A DNA stretch of 64,000 nucleotides from positions 43,729 through 107,728 of the forward strand of contig NZ_DAOUQB010000003.1 of the NCBI RefSeq assembly GCF_030625865.1, written 5' to 3'. This document shows, piece by piece, positions 1-8,195 of the stretch. Within the stretch, counting starts at the first letter, position 1; each line of letters starts with the position of its first letter. Position numbers and translations under genes: made by a program. Under the pieces are notes generated by a model. It saw only the letters and a list, made by a program, of their open reading frames with translations, did not search any database and had not been told where the DNA came from. The DNA comes from Anaerotignum sp. (GTDB lineage Bacteria; Bacillota; Clostridia; Lachnospirales; Anaerotignaceae).

Positions 1-1
1 G

Positions 2-154
2 GCGACGGTATTTAAAGTTACTCCTCTGGGTATTACAGAATGGATTGTTGTTGCTGGGCTAGCCCTTTTACCTTTACCCATTGTTGAGTTGGAAAAATGG
101 AAGGACAGAATAATAGACTGTAAGAAAAGTAAAAATCAACTTGCAGTATTTTAA
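2..154 (+). CDS. C-terminal end of a probable P-type cation-transporting ATPase (partial)
   Basis: Only the last 50 residues are inside the window; the start lies upstream. They read as a short amphipathic piece, a hydrophobic helix (WIVVAGLALLPLPIVELEKW) and a basic tail. The helix followed by 'PIVELEKW' resembles the last membrane helix of bacterial Ca2+-type P-type ATPases, where this Pro-x-x-Glu-x-x-K/R-W pattern is common. A strong terminator follows directly, so this is the last gene of its transcript. No catalytic motif is visible, so the family call rests on the tail alone. Confidence 0.5.
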   Translation, partial: ATVFKVTPLGITEWIVVAGLALLPLPIVELEKWKDRIIDCKKSKNQLAVF

Positions 155-162
155 CTGATAAC

Positions 163-194
163 AAAAAGCTTGGGGGGCTCCTCAAGCTTTTTGT
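163..194 (+). terminator. Rho-independent terminator after the partial ATPase gene
   Basis: An AAGCTTG / CAAGCTT stem with a G-rich loop is followed by a run of T. It begins nine bases after the stop codon at 154. Confidence 0.8.
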
Positions 195-370
195 TTATGC
201 TTTTGTTAAAGGTGTCAGCTGGAAATATGAGTGGACTTTTTTACATATTTTAGACGCTGTATTTGTTGTTTCGCCTGATTGTATTTGTTATAATAAAAGA
301 AAGCTTTTCCCGTGGTAAGGGCGGGGATTATTGAAAAGTTCCACAAGGCAAAGGCAGAGGGGGAAAGAAT

Positions 371-1483
371 ATGTATAGAACTGTTTATAGTCCTCAAGGG
401 GCACGGATTAATTTGGATGGACGAGAGGTCGTAAATATGGCATCCAACAACTATTTAGGTCTTGCCAGCCATCCTGCGGCAATACAGGCGGCAAAAGAGG
501 CTTTAGATCAATACGGAGTGGGACCAACCGCCAGCCGAAATATAGTTGGAAATTTTCCCGTTCACGATGCGTTAGAGAAGGCGTTGGCAGAGTTTAAAGA
601 TGTGGAAGCTGTTCTTGTTTTTAATTGTGGTGTTTCAGCAAATACAGGGGTGATTCCTTTTTTGGTGGGGAAAGGTGATGTTATTTACAGTGATGCTTTG
701 AATCACGGCAGTATTATTGATGGCTGTCGTCTATCCGGGGCACAGGTTAAAGTTTATGGGCATAAGAATATGAAATCCCTTGAGGAAAAATTAAAGGAGC
801 CTGTGGAAGGGAAAAAGCTTATTGTTACGGATGGCGTGTTTAGCATGGATGGAGATTTGGCACCTCTTCCGGAAATTGCCGATTTGGCAGATGCGTATGG
901 GGCAATGCTAATGGTTGATGATGCCCATGGCGACGGGGTTATGGGGCCTATGGGAAGAGGCACGGTAGACCACTTTGGACTTCGTCAGCGTGTATATGTG
1001 GAAACTGGTTCTTTGTCAAAAGCATTTGGCTCTGCCGGAGGGTTTGTGGCAGGTTCAAGGGAACTGATTGATGCATTGCGACCAAAGGCAAGAAGCTTTA
1101 TTTTTACAGCATCGCCTATGGCTCCTTGTTTGGCAGCAGCAGCATTAAAGGTGATTGAGATGATTTCGGATGAGGAATCTTATGTAAAAAAACTTTGGGG
1201 AAACAGAGAATATTTCGCTAACCGAATGAAAAAACTGGGTTTAAACATTGGAACTACAGTTACACCTGTGATTCCTGTCATTGTTGGGGATGGAGAACGG
1301 GCACAAAAAATGAGCCGGGATCTATTTGAGAAAGGTGTCTTTGCTCAGGTAATCCAATTTCCTATGGTACCGAAAGATGCAGCTCGCTTAAGAGTAATCA
1401 TTTCCGCAGGGCATACCAAAGAGGATTTGGATTTGGCGGCAGATGCCATTGAGGAAAGTGCAAAGGCCATGGGAATACTGTAA
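371..1483 (+). CDS. Pyridoxal-phosphate alpha-oxoamine synthase (2-amino-3-ketobutyrate CoA ligase / 8-amino-7-oxononanoate synthase family)
   Basis: The 370-residue protein is a fold-type I PLP enzyme that condenses an acyl-CoA with an amino acid, or runs the reverse cleavage. Visible motifs are SNNYLGLASHP (about 25-35), the NHGSIIDG histidine segment (111-118), VDDAHG (182-187) and TGSLSKAFG with the PLP-binding Lys217. It starts about 20 residues later than typical KBL proteins; a TGA in frame at 332-334 rules out an upstream start, so the N-terminal helix is really short. A GGGGGAAAG ribosome site precedes the ATG. No biotin or threonine dehydrogenase gene is adjacent, so the substrate cannot be chosen from context; KBL is slightly favoured by sequence. 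A terminator ends it as a single gene. Confidence 0.88.
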   Translation: MYRTVYSPQGARINLDGREVVNMASNNYLGLASHPAAIQAAKEALDQYGVGPTASRNIVGNFPVHDALEKALAEFKDVEAVLVFNCGVSANTGVIPFLVGKGDVIYSDALNHGSIIDGCRLSGAQVKVYGHKNMKSLEEKLKEPVEGKKLIVTDGVFSMDGDLAPLPEIADLADAYGAMLMVDDAHGDGVMGPMGRGTVDHFGLRQRVYVETGSLSKAFGSAGGFVAGSRELIDALRPKARSFIFTASPMAPCLAAAALKVIEMISDEESYVKKLWGNREYFANRMKKLGLNIGTTVTPVIPVIVGDGERAQKMSRDLFEKGVFAQVIQFPMVPKDAARLRVIISAGHTKEDLDLAADAIEESAKAMGIL

Positions 1484-1523
1484 AGGTAATACTCTCCATG
1501 GTTTTTACGGAATTAGATTTTGA

Positions 1524-1550
1524 GGGATACTTACCGGAGTATCCTTTTTT
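1524..1550 (+). terminator. Rho-independent terminator
   Basis: GGATAC / GTATCC stem with an 8-base loop, followed by six T. It separates the PLP enzyme gene from the small gene at 1628. Confidence 0.7.
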
Positions 1551-1627
1551 ATTGGTAAAATATTGATAAGAATTTTTAGCATTGAAATGTTTTCGTTGGA
1601 AATACTTTAAAAAAGGAGGCGAAAAAA

Positions 1628-1918
1628 ATGTTAAAAGACGGATTATTTGAATTGCAGGAAAAAGCAAGAAAAGACAGTAGCCTGCGTAAAAAAATATTGG
1701 AAACAAGGAAGGCGGAGGATCCGGAACTGGCTCTTTGCGAGCTTGCCACGGAATTAGGCTGTGCAGTTACCGTAGGAGAGATTTATCAACAAGGTCAAAG
1801 GTTTTTATCCGATATGGAGGATGGTCGCCTTGGCGTTACGGAGGCTCCGAAAAAATGGGGAGATACCTATGATCAGTTTTTTGCGTCAATAGAAGGGATG
1901 GAAAAGAAAAAAGATTAA
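1628..1918 (+). CDS. Small Nif11-like protein of unknown function
   Basis: A 96-residue soluble, charged protein with an AAAGGAGGCG ribosome site. The first 65 residues follow the Nif11 pattern: an N-terminal helix with Phe and Leu, 'KDSSLRKKIL', a DPE-x-A segment, then 'ELGCAVTVGEI', matching the 'A-x-E-x-G-x-x-(F/V)-T-x-x-E' signature. Nif11 domains occur as short stand-alone proteins and as leaders of ribosomally made peptides. No Gly-Gly cleavage site or core peptide rich in Cys/Ser/Thr is visible and no modifying enzyme is next door, so a precursor role is not supported. The C-terminal 30 residues resemble nothing I recognise. It has its own terminator. Confidence 0.55.
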   Translation: MLKDGLFELQEKARKDSSLRKKILETRKAEDPELALCELATELGCAVTVGEIYQQGQRFLSDMEDGRLGVTEAPKKWGDTYDQFFASIEGMEKKKD

Positions 1919-1924
1919 TTGAAC

Positions 1925-1968
1925 GATAGCACTCCAATTTAGGTGTCATTACCATTGGAGTGCTTTTC
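1925..1968 (+). terminator. Rho-independent terminator
   Basis: AGCACTCCAAT / ATTGGAGTGCT, an 11-bp perfect stem followed by TTTT, eight bases after the stop of the Nif11-like gene. Confidence 0.85.
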
Positions 1969-2250
1969 ATTAGGATATTTAATTGTCATAATTTTGAATG
2001 GCTTACTACGTTTTTAAAATAATTTGAAGTTTTGGTATTAATTTTATCTCATTACTTGCAAATATCTATAAAAAAAAGGGACTGTCAAAAAAATAGGTTT
2101 TATAATATGAGGAAATGGGACATTTAACTACATTATTTGGCATGTAAATTTTGTGTTTTCCTACATTGACATAGATAAAGCGAAATGATAACATTGAAAA
2201 TAAATGTTTTAAATGGATTTTCAAAGACAAATGAAATATTGGCGCTTCTT
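1969..2250. other. AT-rich intergenic region without a recognisable gene
   Basis: About 280 bases between the terminator and the PocR-MCP gene. It contains a short GGGACTGTC next to A/T runs (2087-2103) that resembles, in reverse complement, a TTTTTCGACAGTC element at 5992-6004. No open frame with a ribosome site was seen. Confidence 0.4.
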
Positions 2251-2264
2251 TAGGGGGAATGGGA

Positions 2265-3299
2265 ATGGTAGAGATACAAAATGGAATGATTGGTCTGGAA
2301 AAGTTGGAAGTGACAGATATTATAGATATAAAAGTGCTTCAGGATTTTTTGGATAATTTTGCAATAGGTATGAATTGCGCTGCAGTTTGTGTAGATCGAG
2401 AAGGAAGAGAAATTACAGCGCCTAGTCATTATCGGGATTTTTGTAATAATTACATACATATGTCATCTATTGGAGATGCGAGATGTGCCACTTGCCACCA
2501 TGATATGGGTGTGAAGGCAGTTCAGATGGGTAAGCCATATATTGGTTCATGCCATGCAAATCTAATGGATTTTGCCTGTCCAATTGTTATTAAGGGGCGG
2601 CATATAGGGACTGTACTGGGAGGCCAAGTTTTAGATTCTCAGCCGAATGAAGTTGCAATTAAAAAAACAGCAAAAGATCTAAATATTAATCAGGATGCAT
2701 TATGGTCTGCGGCTCATGAGATAGATATTGTTCCTATGAAAAATATTCAAGCGGCGGCAGATGTTTTGTTTATTGTTGTAAATGCATTAGCAGAAAATGG
2801 ATATAATAGGCTTGAAATAGAAATATTAACGAAAGAATTAGCCAATAATTTTTTACATATATCGGAAACCATCGGAACGCTAACCGCAGCTGCAAAAGAG
2901 TTGTCTAGTAGCCATAATGAACTGTCTGCAGGAATTACAGAAGTGAGCAATGTAACTAGGGAAGTTTCTGATGTATTAAAGTCTATTGCAAAAATAATTA
3001 GTCAAACAAAGCTGTTAGGTTTAAATGCATCTATCGAGGCAGCTAGATTGGGTAATGACGGTAGAACCTTTGCGGTAGTAGCGAAAGAGATTCATACCCT
3101 TGCTGAAAGTTCCAATGAAACAGTTGTAAGAATTGATGTTTTAAACGAATTAATTAGGGAAAAGATAGACACCACCATTCAAGATGCTGATGTGAGTCTT
3201 AAGAATACTGAAAGTCAGAGTGAAGCTATGGTGGATTTGCAGAAAATGGTAAATGATTCTGTAGATATAGCGAAAAATTTAGAGCAATTATTTCGCTAA
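2265..3299 (+). CDS. PocR-domain methyl-accepting sensor protein (soluble)
   Basis: The protein has a PocR ligand-binding domain at about residues 18-185, with the Cys-rich block CATC...[13 protein letters not shown] and 'GTVLGGQVL'. PocR domains are described as binding small hydrocarbon derivatives. A short chemoreceptor signalling segment follows (about 200-344, with '[14 protein letters not shown]' and 'FAVVAKEI'). There is no membrane segment, so it acts in the cytoplasm. The signalling part is short and no CheA/CheW genes are near, so it may signal outside chemotaxis. Start: the ATG at 2265 lies 7 bases after AGGGGG; the ATG at 2259 would leave only one base. 344 residues; followed by a perfect terminator. 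Confidence 0.88.
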   Translation: MVEIQNGMIGLEKLEVTDIIDIKVLQDFLDNFAIGMNCAAVCVDREGREITAPSHYRDFCNNYIHMSSIGDARCATCHHDMGVKAVQMGKPYIGSCHANLMDFACPIVIKGRHIGTVLGGQVLDSQPNEVAIKKTAKDLNINQDALWSAAHEIDIVPMKNIQAAADVLFIVVNALAENGYNRLEIEILTKELANNFLHISETIGTLTAAAKELSSSHNELSAGITEVSNVTREVSDVLKSIAKIISQTKLLGLNASIEAARLGNDGRTFAVVAKEIHTLAESSNETVVRIDVLNELIREKIDTTIQDADVSLKNTESQSEAMVDLQKMVNDSVDIAKNLEQLFR

Positions 3300-3380
3300 A
3301 ACTGAGTAATTTCAATTGACTGGATTTCAAAATTTTATGCCTTCATAGCAACTAAAATGATAGAGTTCAGAAAGTATTTA

Positions 3381-3414
3381 CCACCGGATCTTATATAAGA
3401 TCCGGTGGTTTTAT
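3381..3414 (+). terminator. Rho-independent terminator after the PocR-MCP gene
   Basis: CCACCGGATCTTA / TAAGATCCGGTGG, 13 bp, followed by TTTTAT. It is a near-perfect palindrome and may also serve the convergent trmL gene. Confidence 0.85.
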
Positions 3415-3532
3415 GAGTTCAAAATTGCTTTATCATTATCTCAGAAAAGAAAGACTTGTGTTTGTTTTTAGCGTATAAAAAATTAGGAAAAGTACATTAT
3501 TTAGGGTATACGTTTGGAGTAAGCCAAATTGT

Positions 3533-4021
3533 TTACCAAGTATGATGATGTAACTGACCTTGTGAGAGCATTCCGGGGAAGCCCTGTTGACGGCAGGCCT
3601 CGTAAAGAACAATTGCCACGGAGTTTGATAAATTTAAACTTCTAGCCGCTTCTAACATGGGGATACGGATGGTGGTTGCTTCATGTGCCATAAGAATTTC
3701 TTCAGGGATGCCTGCACTTTCCCGCCCAAACATAATATAGTCATCTTCTGTATATTCTACATCAGAATATACATGCTTTGCCTTTGTAGTTGCCATCCAG
3801 AGACGAATTCCTTGATTTTTGTTCAGAAAATCCTGAAAATTTTCATAATAGCGAATGTCAAGAAGTTTCCAATAATCTAACCCCGCTCTTTTTAAATATT
3901 TATCTTCAACAGAAAAGCCCAAGGGTTTAATCAAATGCAAAACAGAGTTGGTAACGGCGCAGGTTCTTGCGATATTACCTGCGTTTTGCGGTATCTCAGG
4001 CTCTAAAAGTACGATATGCAT
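3533..4021 (-). CDS. trmL: tRNA (cytidine/uridine(34)-2'-O)-methyltransferase TrmL
   Basis: A 162-residue SPOUT (trefoil knot) methyltransferase that 2'-O-methylates the wobble base of tRNA-Leu using SAM. The family sequence is clear throughout: 'VLLEPEIPQNAGNIARTCA' at the N-terminus, 'FGRESAGIPEE' in the knot and 'LNLSNSVAIVLYEA' near the C-terminus. Length is normal (about 155-165). The ATG has an AAAGGAGG site. It is transcribed against the PocR-MCP gene and divergently from the Fur-family gene, as a single gene. Confidence 0.95.
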   Translation of the reverse strand: MHIVLLEPEIPQNAGNIARTCAVTNSVLHLIKPLGFSVEDKYLKRAGLDYWKLLDIRYYENFQDFLNKNQGIRLWMATTKAKHVYSDVEYTEDDYIMFGRESAGIPEEILMAHEATTIRIPMLEAARSLNLSNSVAIVLYEACRQQGFPGMLSQGQLHHHTW

Positions 4022-4125
4022 GCTGTGTTCCTCCTTTTAACTTATGCTTTAAATTGTAGCATAAAGAAAAGTATAAGACAATACTTGGGCAAATGGGAGA
4101 AATTTTGAATTGAAAAATATTCCTA

Positions 4126-4154
4126 TTGACTAATTACTTCTTGTATATTATTAT
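4126..4154 (+). promoter_or_regulatory. Sigma-A type promoter of the PerR-like gene
   Basis: TTGACT and TATTAT are separated by exactly 17 bases and lie 36 bases upstream of the ATG at 4190. The -10 region continues into an AT-rich stretch (TTATTATTAAATAAA) that could hold a Per-box-like operator for autoregulation; the match to the Per box is loose. Confidence 0.65.
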
Positions 4155-4189
4155 TAAATAAAAATAGTTATCGTTTAGGAGTTTTGCTT

Positions 4190-4615
4190 ATGAAAGAAAC
4201 TGCGCAAATTTTAAAAGAAAAAGGACTAAAGGTAACACCGCAGCGTATTGCAGTGTATAACATGCTTTTAAATACCACGGAGCATCCCAATGCGGAAACC
4301 ATCTATAAAGCATTAGAGCCTACAAATCCAACGATGAGCTTAGCTACGGTTTATAAAACCTTAGATTATTTTAAGCAACTTGGGTTAGTGCAGGAGCTGA
4401 ATGTGGGTGAAGGCAGTTCTCGTTATGATGCTGTTGTAAAGTGCCATCCTCATACGGTTTGTGTCCAGTGTGGCAAGGTGCAAGATTTATATTTGGATGA
4501 ATTAACAGAGATTCATAAAAAAGTAGAGGATGAATTGGATTTTCAAGTAAACTGTGAGCAGCTGATTCTTTACGGTGTTTGCGGAAATTGCAGAAGAAAA
4601 AATAAAGAAGGTTAA
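4190..4615 (+). CDS. Fur-family metal-dependent repressor, PerR-like
   Basis: A 141-residue Fur-family protein: N-terminal winged helix (residues about 1-85, with 'TPQRIAVYNMLL' and 'MSLATVYKTLDYF' as recognition region) and a metal-binding dimer domain. The two CxxC pairs of the structural zinc site are present (CVQC and CGNC). 'HPNAETIYKAL' and 'SSRYDAVVKCHPHTVC' are closer to PerR than to Fur or Zur, so a peroxide- and Fe/Mn-responsive repressor is likely. Start: ATG at 4190, 8 bases after AGGAG; an in-frame TTG at 4184 is too close to that site. The terminator stem overlaps the stop codon. Confidence 0.88.
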   Translation: MKETAQILKEKGLKVTPQRIAVYNMLLNTTEHPNAETIYKALEPTNPTMSLATVYKTLDYFKQLGLVQELNVGEGSSRYDAVVKCHPHTVCVQCGKVQDLYLDELTEIHKKVEDELDFQVNCEQLILYGVCGNCRRKNKEG

Positions 4616-4642
4616 TCCCTTAGGATTAACCTTCTTGTTTTG
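4605..4642 (+). terminator. Terminator overlapping the PerR-like stop codon
   Basis: A 14-bp stem (AAGAAGGTTAATCC / GGATTAACCTTCTT) with a 4-base loop and a T-rich tail. The TAA stop of the gene is inside the left arm. Confidence 0.85.
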
Positions 4643-4671
4643 TTGACAAAATTTGGATATGCTGATATAGT
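4643..4671 (+). promoter_or_regulatory. Promoter of the DUF2812 gene
   Basis: TTGACA, a 17-base spacer and TATAGT, placed immediately after the preceding terminator and 38 bases before the ATG at 4709. Confidence 0.75.
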
Positions 4672-4708
4672 CAATATGCTATTATTTGTAATTTTAAGGA
4701 GGTTTTCC

Positions 4709-5857
4709 ATGGAAAAGCGGATTATTCCCGTTCATTTGTATGATACGGTGACCATGGAACAATGGCTGTCTCAAATGGCTGAAGAAGGACTGATATTAGA
4801 CTCCTTTTCGGGTAAGAAAGCAGTGTTTCAAGATGAATATTGTCAAAAAATAAAATATCGTTTGATTCCTATAGAAGATGAGGAAGAGAAACCCTCAAGC
4901 GAAATGAAAGAGCTTTTTGAGGAAGATGGATGGAAGTATATTGCCACACTGGGAAAAGCCTTTTATGTATTTTCCAACGATGCTGAATATCCAAAGCCTG
5001 TCCCTTTCTCAAAAGAGGAAGAACAACGTATTTATGAGGGCTTAAAGAGGAAAAAGCGCAATAGTATGATTTTAGCAGTTTTGGCTTTTACTTTTTTTAC
5101 GGGATTTCAGTTTTGGCTCTTTTATTTGAAATTGGACGATTATATCATGGGAAGAGATGTGGATACCAGCTATGTTTATTTTCTTGCCACGATGTTAAAT
5201 GTTATGGCAGCCATTCGGGAATATCGTGCCTATGTTCTTATCAATAGAAAGTTGGAAAGCATCAATATGGGTGAAGAAGCTGATTCCCCCTATATACCTA
5301 CAACGAAGTGGGTACGTGCGGAGACATTGGTGCAAATTCTTGTTTTTGTTATGATGCTTTTCCCCCTTATTTCAGTGTATTATGAGGATAACTTTGCTGT
5401 TGAACTTTCTGAAGATGCCCTGCCGTTTTCCTATGTAACCCTGGCGGAGATAGAAATAACAGGCGCAGATCGGAACTATTATAATGATTATACATATATC
5501 AGTACCTATACAACCTTTTTGACGCCCGTTCATTATGAAATTGAACAAGAAGGAAAAACAATCTATCATTCTGATGGGGAACAGGAAAGAGATGAGGTTC
5601 ATCTAGAATTGTCTTATATTGAGCTAAGATATGAAGCCTTAGGGAATAAGGCACTTCAGGGAATGATGGAATACTATGATACAACCCCTATGGAGCAGGA
5701 GAATGTGGATCAGGCATGGATTGAGCAGGAGTCAGGCAAAACAAATATTTTCTTATTAAAGGGGAATAAGGTTCTAGGGATTAGATATCAAGGAGATGCA
5801 GACATTCTTTCCCATATAGATGAGTTTTCTGATATTTTTCAATCGATAGATTCTTAA
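4709..5857 (+). CDS. DUF2812-domain membrane protein
   Basis: A 382-residue protein with an N-terminal soluble DUF2812 domain (residues about 1-95: 'EQWLSQMAEEGLILDSFSG', 'EEDGWKYIATLGKAFYVFS'). Then come a membrane helix (about 120-140), a second hydrophobic segment (about 155-170), a third (about 205-230) and a C-terminal extracytoplasmic part. The function of DUF2812 proteins is not known; many sit beside PadR-type regulators, but none is here. Start: ATG at 4709 with a perfect AAGGAGG six bases upstream. It has its own promoter and stands alone. Confidence 0.8.
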   Translation: MEKRIIPVHLYDTVTMEQWLSQMAEEGLILDSFSGKKAVFQDEYCQKIKYRLIPIEDEEEKPSSEMKELFEEDGWKYIATLGKAFYVFSNDAEYPKPVPFSKEEEQRIYEGLKRKKRNSMILAVLAFTFFTGFQFWLFYLKLDDYIMGRDVDTSYVYFLATMLNVMAAIREYRAYVLINRKLESINMGEEADSPYIPTTKWVRAETLVQILVFVMMLFPLISVYYEDNFAVELSEDALPFSYVTLAEIEITGADRNYYNDYTYISTYTTFLTPVHYEIEQEGKTIYHSDGEQERDEVHLELSYIELRYEALGNKALQGMMEYYDTTPMEQENVDQAWIEQESGKTNIFLLKGNKVLGIRYQGDADILSHIDEFSDIFQSIDS

Positions 5858-5913
5858 CTGGCAAATAGATGTGTTCCTGCGACCAAAAGGTCTTGAAACG
5901 CTCTATTTTTCTC

Positions 5914-6005
5914 GGATGGGCAAAGCTCATCCTGCGGATTCTACTTGGGAAACAAAAAGTTTCCCAAGCCCTTCCGTTTTATAAAATAAGTTTTTCGACA
6001 GTCTG
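5914..6005. repeat. Structured intergenic element with two hairpins and a TTTTTCGACAGTC end
   Basis: The stretch holds GGATGGGC / GCTCATCC with an AAA loop (5914-5932), then CTTGGGAAAC / GTTTCCCAAG with a 5-base loop (5944-5968), then TTTTTCGACAGTC (5992-6004). It looks like a small dispersed repeat (REP/MITE-like). A related end may be present near 2087. Copy number cannot be judged from one window. Confidence 0.4.
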
Positions 6006-6007
6006 AA

Positions 6008-6038
6008 GCGACAGATTTTATATCTGTCGCTTTTGTTT
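6008..6038 (+). terminator. Rho-independent terminator
   Basis: GCGACAGAT / ATCTGTCGC followed by TTTTGTTT. It closes the DUF2812 transcript ahead of the convergent glycosyltransferase gene. Confidence 0.75.
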
Positions 6039-6071
6039 AGGAAATTTTTGATAGATATAATGGATTATGAC

Positions 6072-7301
6072 TTATGTTGTAGGTATGGTATCCTTATTTT
6101 TACCGTTATGACGAATTTCTGCCCAGTTGCTTGTTTCTCGAAACAGACTAATTACTTGCAGTGGAATCCATGATATCATAAAAATGGGGAATAAAAAAAT
6201 CGCGCCATACATTTCCCTTGGAATGCTCCTTTTTTCTTGATAGATTGTAAGTAATGCAGCTAAGACACACATTATGATATAATAAAGCATAAAGTAAAGG
6301 CCCATTACCTGTATGAAATTAAAAATTCCTTCTTTTCCATCAAGAACAGCTGCCATAAAAGTCAGGCTGAGGGGAATGATGGAAAAAGCTTGGGCGAAGG
6401 CACTCATCAGAAACATGGAAAAATCTGCGGCATAGGCTCTGTTTGGTTTACGAAGGCGTTTAACCAGATTTTTCAGGTGCAGTTTCCCAACTTGCATAAT
6501 TCCGCTGCACCAACGACGACGTTGTAATAAGGATACTCGAAATGAGGTGGGCTGTTCGTCATAGGTGATGGCATCGGGTACCCACCATACACGCTCGCCC
6601 AAAAGTGCACATTGGGCTGAAAATTCCGCATCCTCGGCGATGGTTATGGTATTCCATCCACCAAGTTTTTTCAGAGTGTCTTTATCAACAGCAAAGCCTG
6701 TACCGACCAATTTTGCGGAAAGACCACAGGCACCCCTTGCTTTATTGAAAAACAGATGGAAAAGATTAAAATAAAGATTATAACAACCGGAAACCCAAGA
6801 AGCATGGGGATTGCTTGCTAATTGGCGGCCTTTTGCAACCTTTGCGCCTGCATCAAAGGCATCGTTCATTTTAAGTAAAAAATCGGATTTTACAATGTTA
6901 TCAGAATCAAAGACGCAAAAAGCATCGTAGCCTTTTTTCTGCAATTGCATAAGGGCTTGATGTAAGGCATCTCCTTTACATTTTACGGGAAAGGGACAGT
7001 GAATGATCTCTGCGCCGTAAGCTTTTGCAGCACGCTCTGTATTGTCGGTACAGTTATTGGGGATAACAAATACATCGAACAGTTCATAGGGGTAATTTTG
7101 TTTTTGTATGCTTTCGACAAAATCACCAATTACAGATTCTTCGTTTCTGGCTGCCGTGATGACTGCGAAGCGACGCATTTTTTTTGCGGAAGGATACTGT
7201 ATTTCTTTTTTGAAAGCAAAGCAGGCAATCCCGCCAAAATATAAGCTGATTAGCTTTAGAAGCACTCCAATGATAACTGCGATCCATAGTAATTCTTCCA
7301 C
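6072..7301 (-). CDS. Membrane-bound family 2 glycosyltransferase
   Basis: A 409-residue processive-type GT2 protein. It has one N-terminal membrane helix, a cytoplasmic catalytic domain and about three C-terminal helices. The usual motifs are present: 'ITAARNEE' (nucleotide binding), DSD as DxD metal site, 'AEDAEF' as catalytic-base region and 'QRRRW', the Q/RxxRW acceptor motif. It likely polymerises or transfers a sugar from a nucleotide donor for a surface polysaccharide. Start: a GTG at 7301 with AGGTGG eight bases upstream is preferred over an upstream TTG that lacks a site and would add 16 basic residues. It stands alone, divergent from the two-component system at 7497. Confidence 0.88.
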   Translation of the reverse strand: MEELLWIAVIIGVLLKLISLYFGGIACFAFKKEIQYPSAKKMRRFAVITAARNEESVIGDFVESIQKQNYPYELFDVFVIPNNCTDNTERAAKAYGAEIIHCPFPVKCKGDALHQALMQLQKKGYDAFCVFDSDNIVKSDFLLKMNDAFDAGAKVAKGRQLASNPHASWVSGCYNLYFNLFHLFFNKARGACGLSAKLVGTGFAVDKDTLKKLGGWNTITIAEDAEFSAQCALLGERVWWVPDAITYDEQPTSFRVSLLQRRRWCSGIMQVGKLHLKNLVKRLRKPNRAYAADFSMFLMSAFAQAFSIIPLSLTFMAAVLDGKEGIFNFIQVMGLYFMLYYIIMCVLAALLTIYQEKRSIPREMYGAIFLFPIFMISWIPLQVISLFRETSNWAEIRHNGKNKDTIPTT

Positions 7302-7375
7302 TTTTTTTACCACCTTTCGGAAATTACAATTTTTTATTGTCTTCAACAAATATAGGGTATATATTTTAAGAAGAA

Positions 7376-7451
7376 CTTAACAAAAATCTTAATAAAAGCG
7401 AAAAAATGAATCTTAAGGGAAAATTAATTATTTTCGAGATGGATTCTTAAG
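7376..7451 (+). promoter_or_regulatory. CTTAA repeats ahead of the response regulator gene, possible autoregulatory sites
   Basis: Four same-strand CTTAA(C/T/G) copies occur at 7376, 7388, 7412 and 7446 in the divergent intergenic region, the first two 12 bases apart. OmpR/PhoB-type regulators bind direct repeats spaced by about one helical turn, so these could be targets of the adjacent regulator. This is inference from pattern only. Confidence 0.3.
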
Positions 7452-7496
7452 GGCTTTTTTATAAAATGAAATTACAGAATGACGGAGGTGTACAGC

Positions 7497-8195
7497 ATGT
7501 ACAATATTTTGATTTGTGATGATGAGAAAGACATCGTTTCTGCGCTGTCAATATATCTTTCTACGGAGAATTATAAGATTTTTACTGCTTATACAGGGAA
7601 AGAAGCTTTGCAGGTGGTACAGAATAATGATATTCACTTGATTCTGATGGATATTATGATGCCCCAGATGGATGGGATATCAGCTACGGCGAAGCTTCGG
7701 GAGTCCTCCAATATCCCCATTATCCTTTTAACAGCAAAGAGTGAAGACAGCGATAAAATTCTTGGATTGAATATTGGTGCAGATGATTATATTACCAAAC
7801 CCTTTAATCCCATAGAAGTGATGGCACGGGTACGCTCTCAGCTAAGACGATATACCTCATTAGGCGGTATGGCGAAAAAAGCTTCCCATTTGGTCATTGG
7901 AGGCATTGATTTAGATGATGAAGCCAAAACGGTTTCTGTAGACGGCGAAGCGGTATCCTTGACTCCCAGCGAATACAATATTTTAAAACTTCTTATGGAA
8001 AATCCAGGACGTGTTTTCTCATCCACACAAATTTATGAGCAAATTTGGAATGAAGATGCTTATGGCTCCGGCAGTGTTGTAGCGGTACATATTCGTCATC
8101 TGCGAGAAAAAATTGAAATCAATCCCTCTGAACCACGGTATTTAAAGGTGGTATGGGGGCTTGGCTACAAGGTTGAAAAGGAGGCGAAAGAATGA
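7497..8195 (+). CDS. OmpR/PhoB-family response regulator
   Basis: A 232-residue regulator with a receiver domain (1-120; acidic pocket DDE at 8-10, phospho-acceptor Asp52 in 'LMDIMMPQMDG', Lys in 'LLTAKSED') and a C-terminal winged-helix DNA-binding domain ('LTPSEYNILKLLMENPGRVFS', 'VVAVHIRHLREKIE'). It resembles VanR-like regulators of Clostridia. Start: the ATG at 7497 lies six bases after GGAGGTG; an ATG at 7479 precedes that site. The gene overlaps the sensor kinase start by four bases (ATGA), so the two are translationally coupled. Confidence 0.93.
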   Translation: MYNILICDDEKDIVSALSIYLSTENYKIFTAYTGKEALQVVQNNDIHLILMDIMMPQMDGISATAKLRESSNIPIILLTAKSEDSDKILGLNIGADDYITKPFNPIEVMARVRSQLRRYTSLGGMAKKASHLVIGGIDLDDEAKTVSVDGEAVSLTPSEYNILKLLMENPGRVFSSTQIYEQIWNEDAYGSGSVVAVHIRHLREKIEINPSEPRYLKVVWGLGYKVEKEAKE

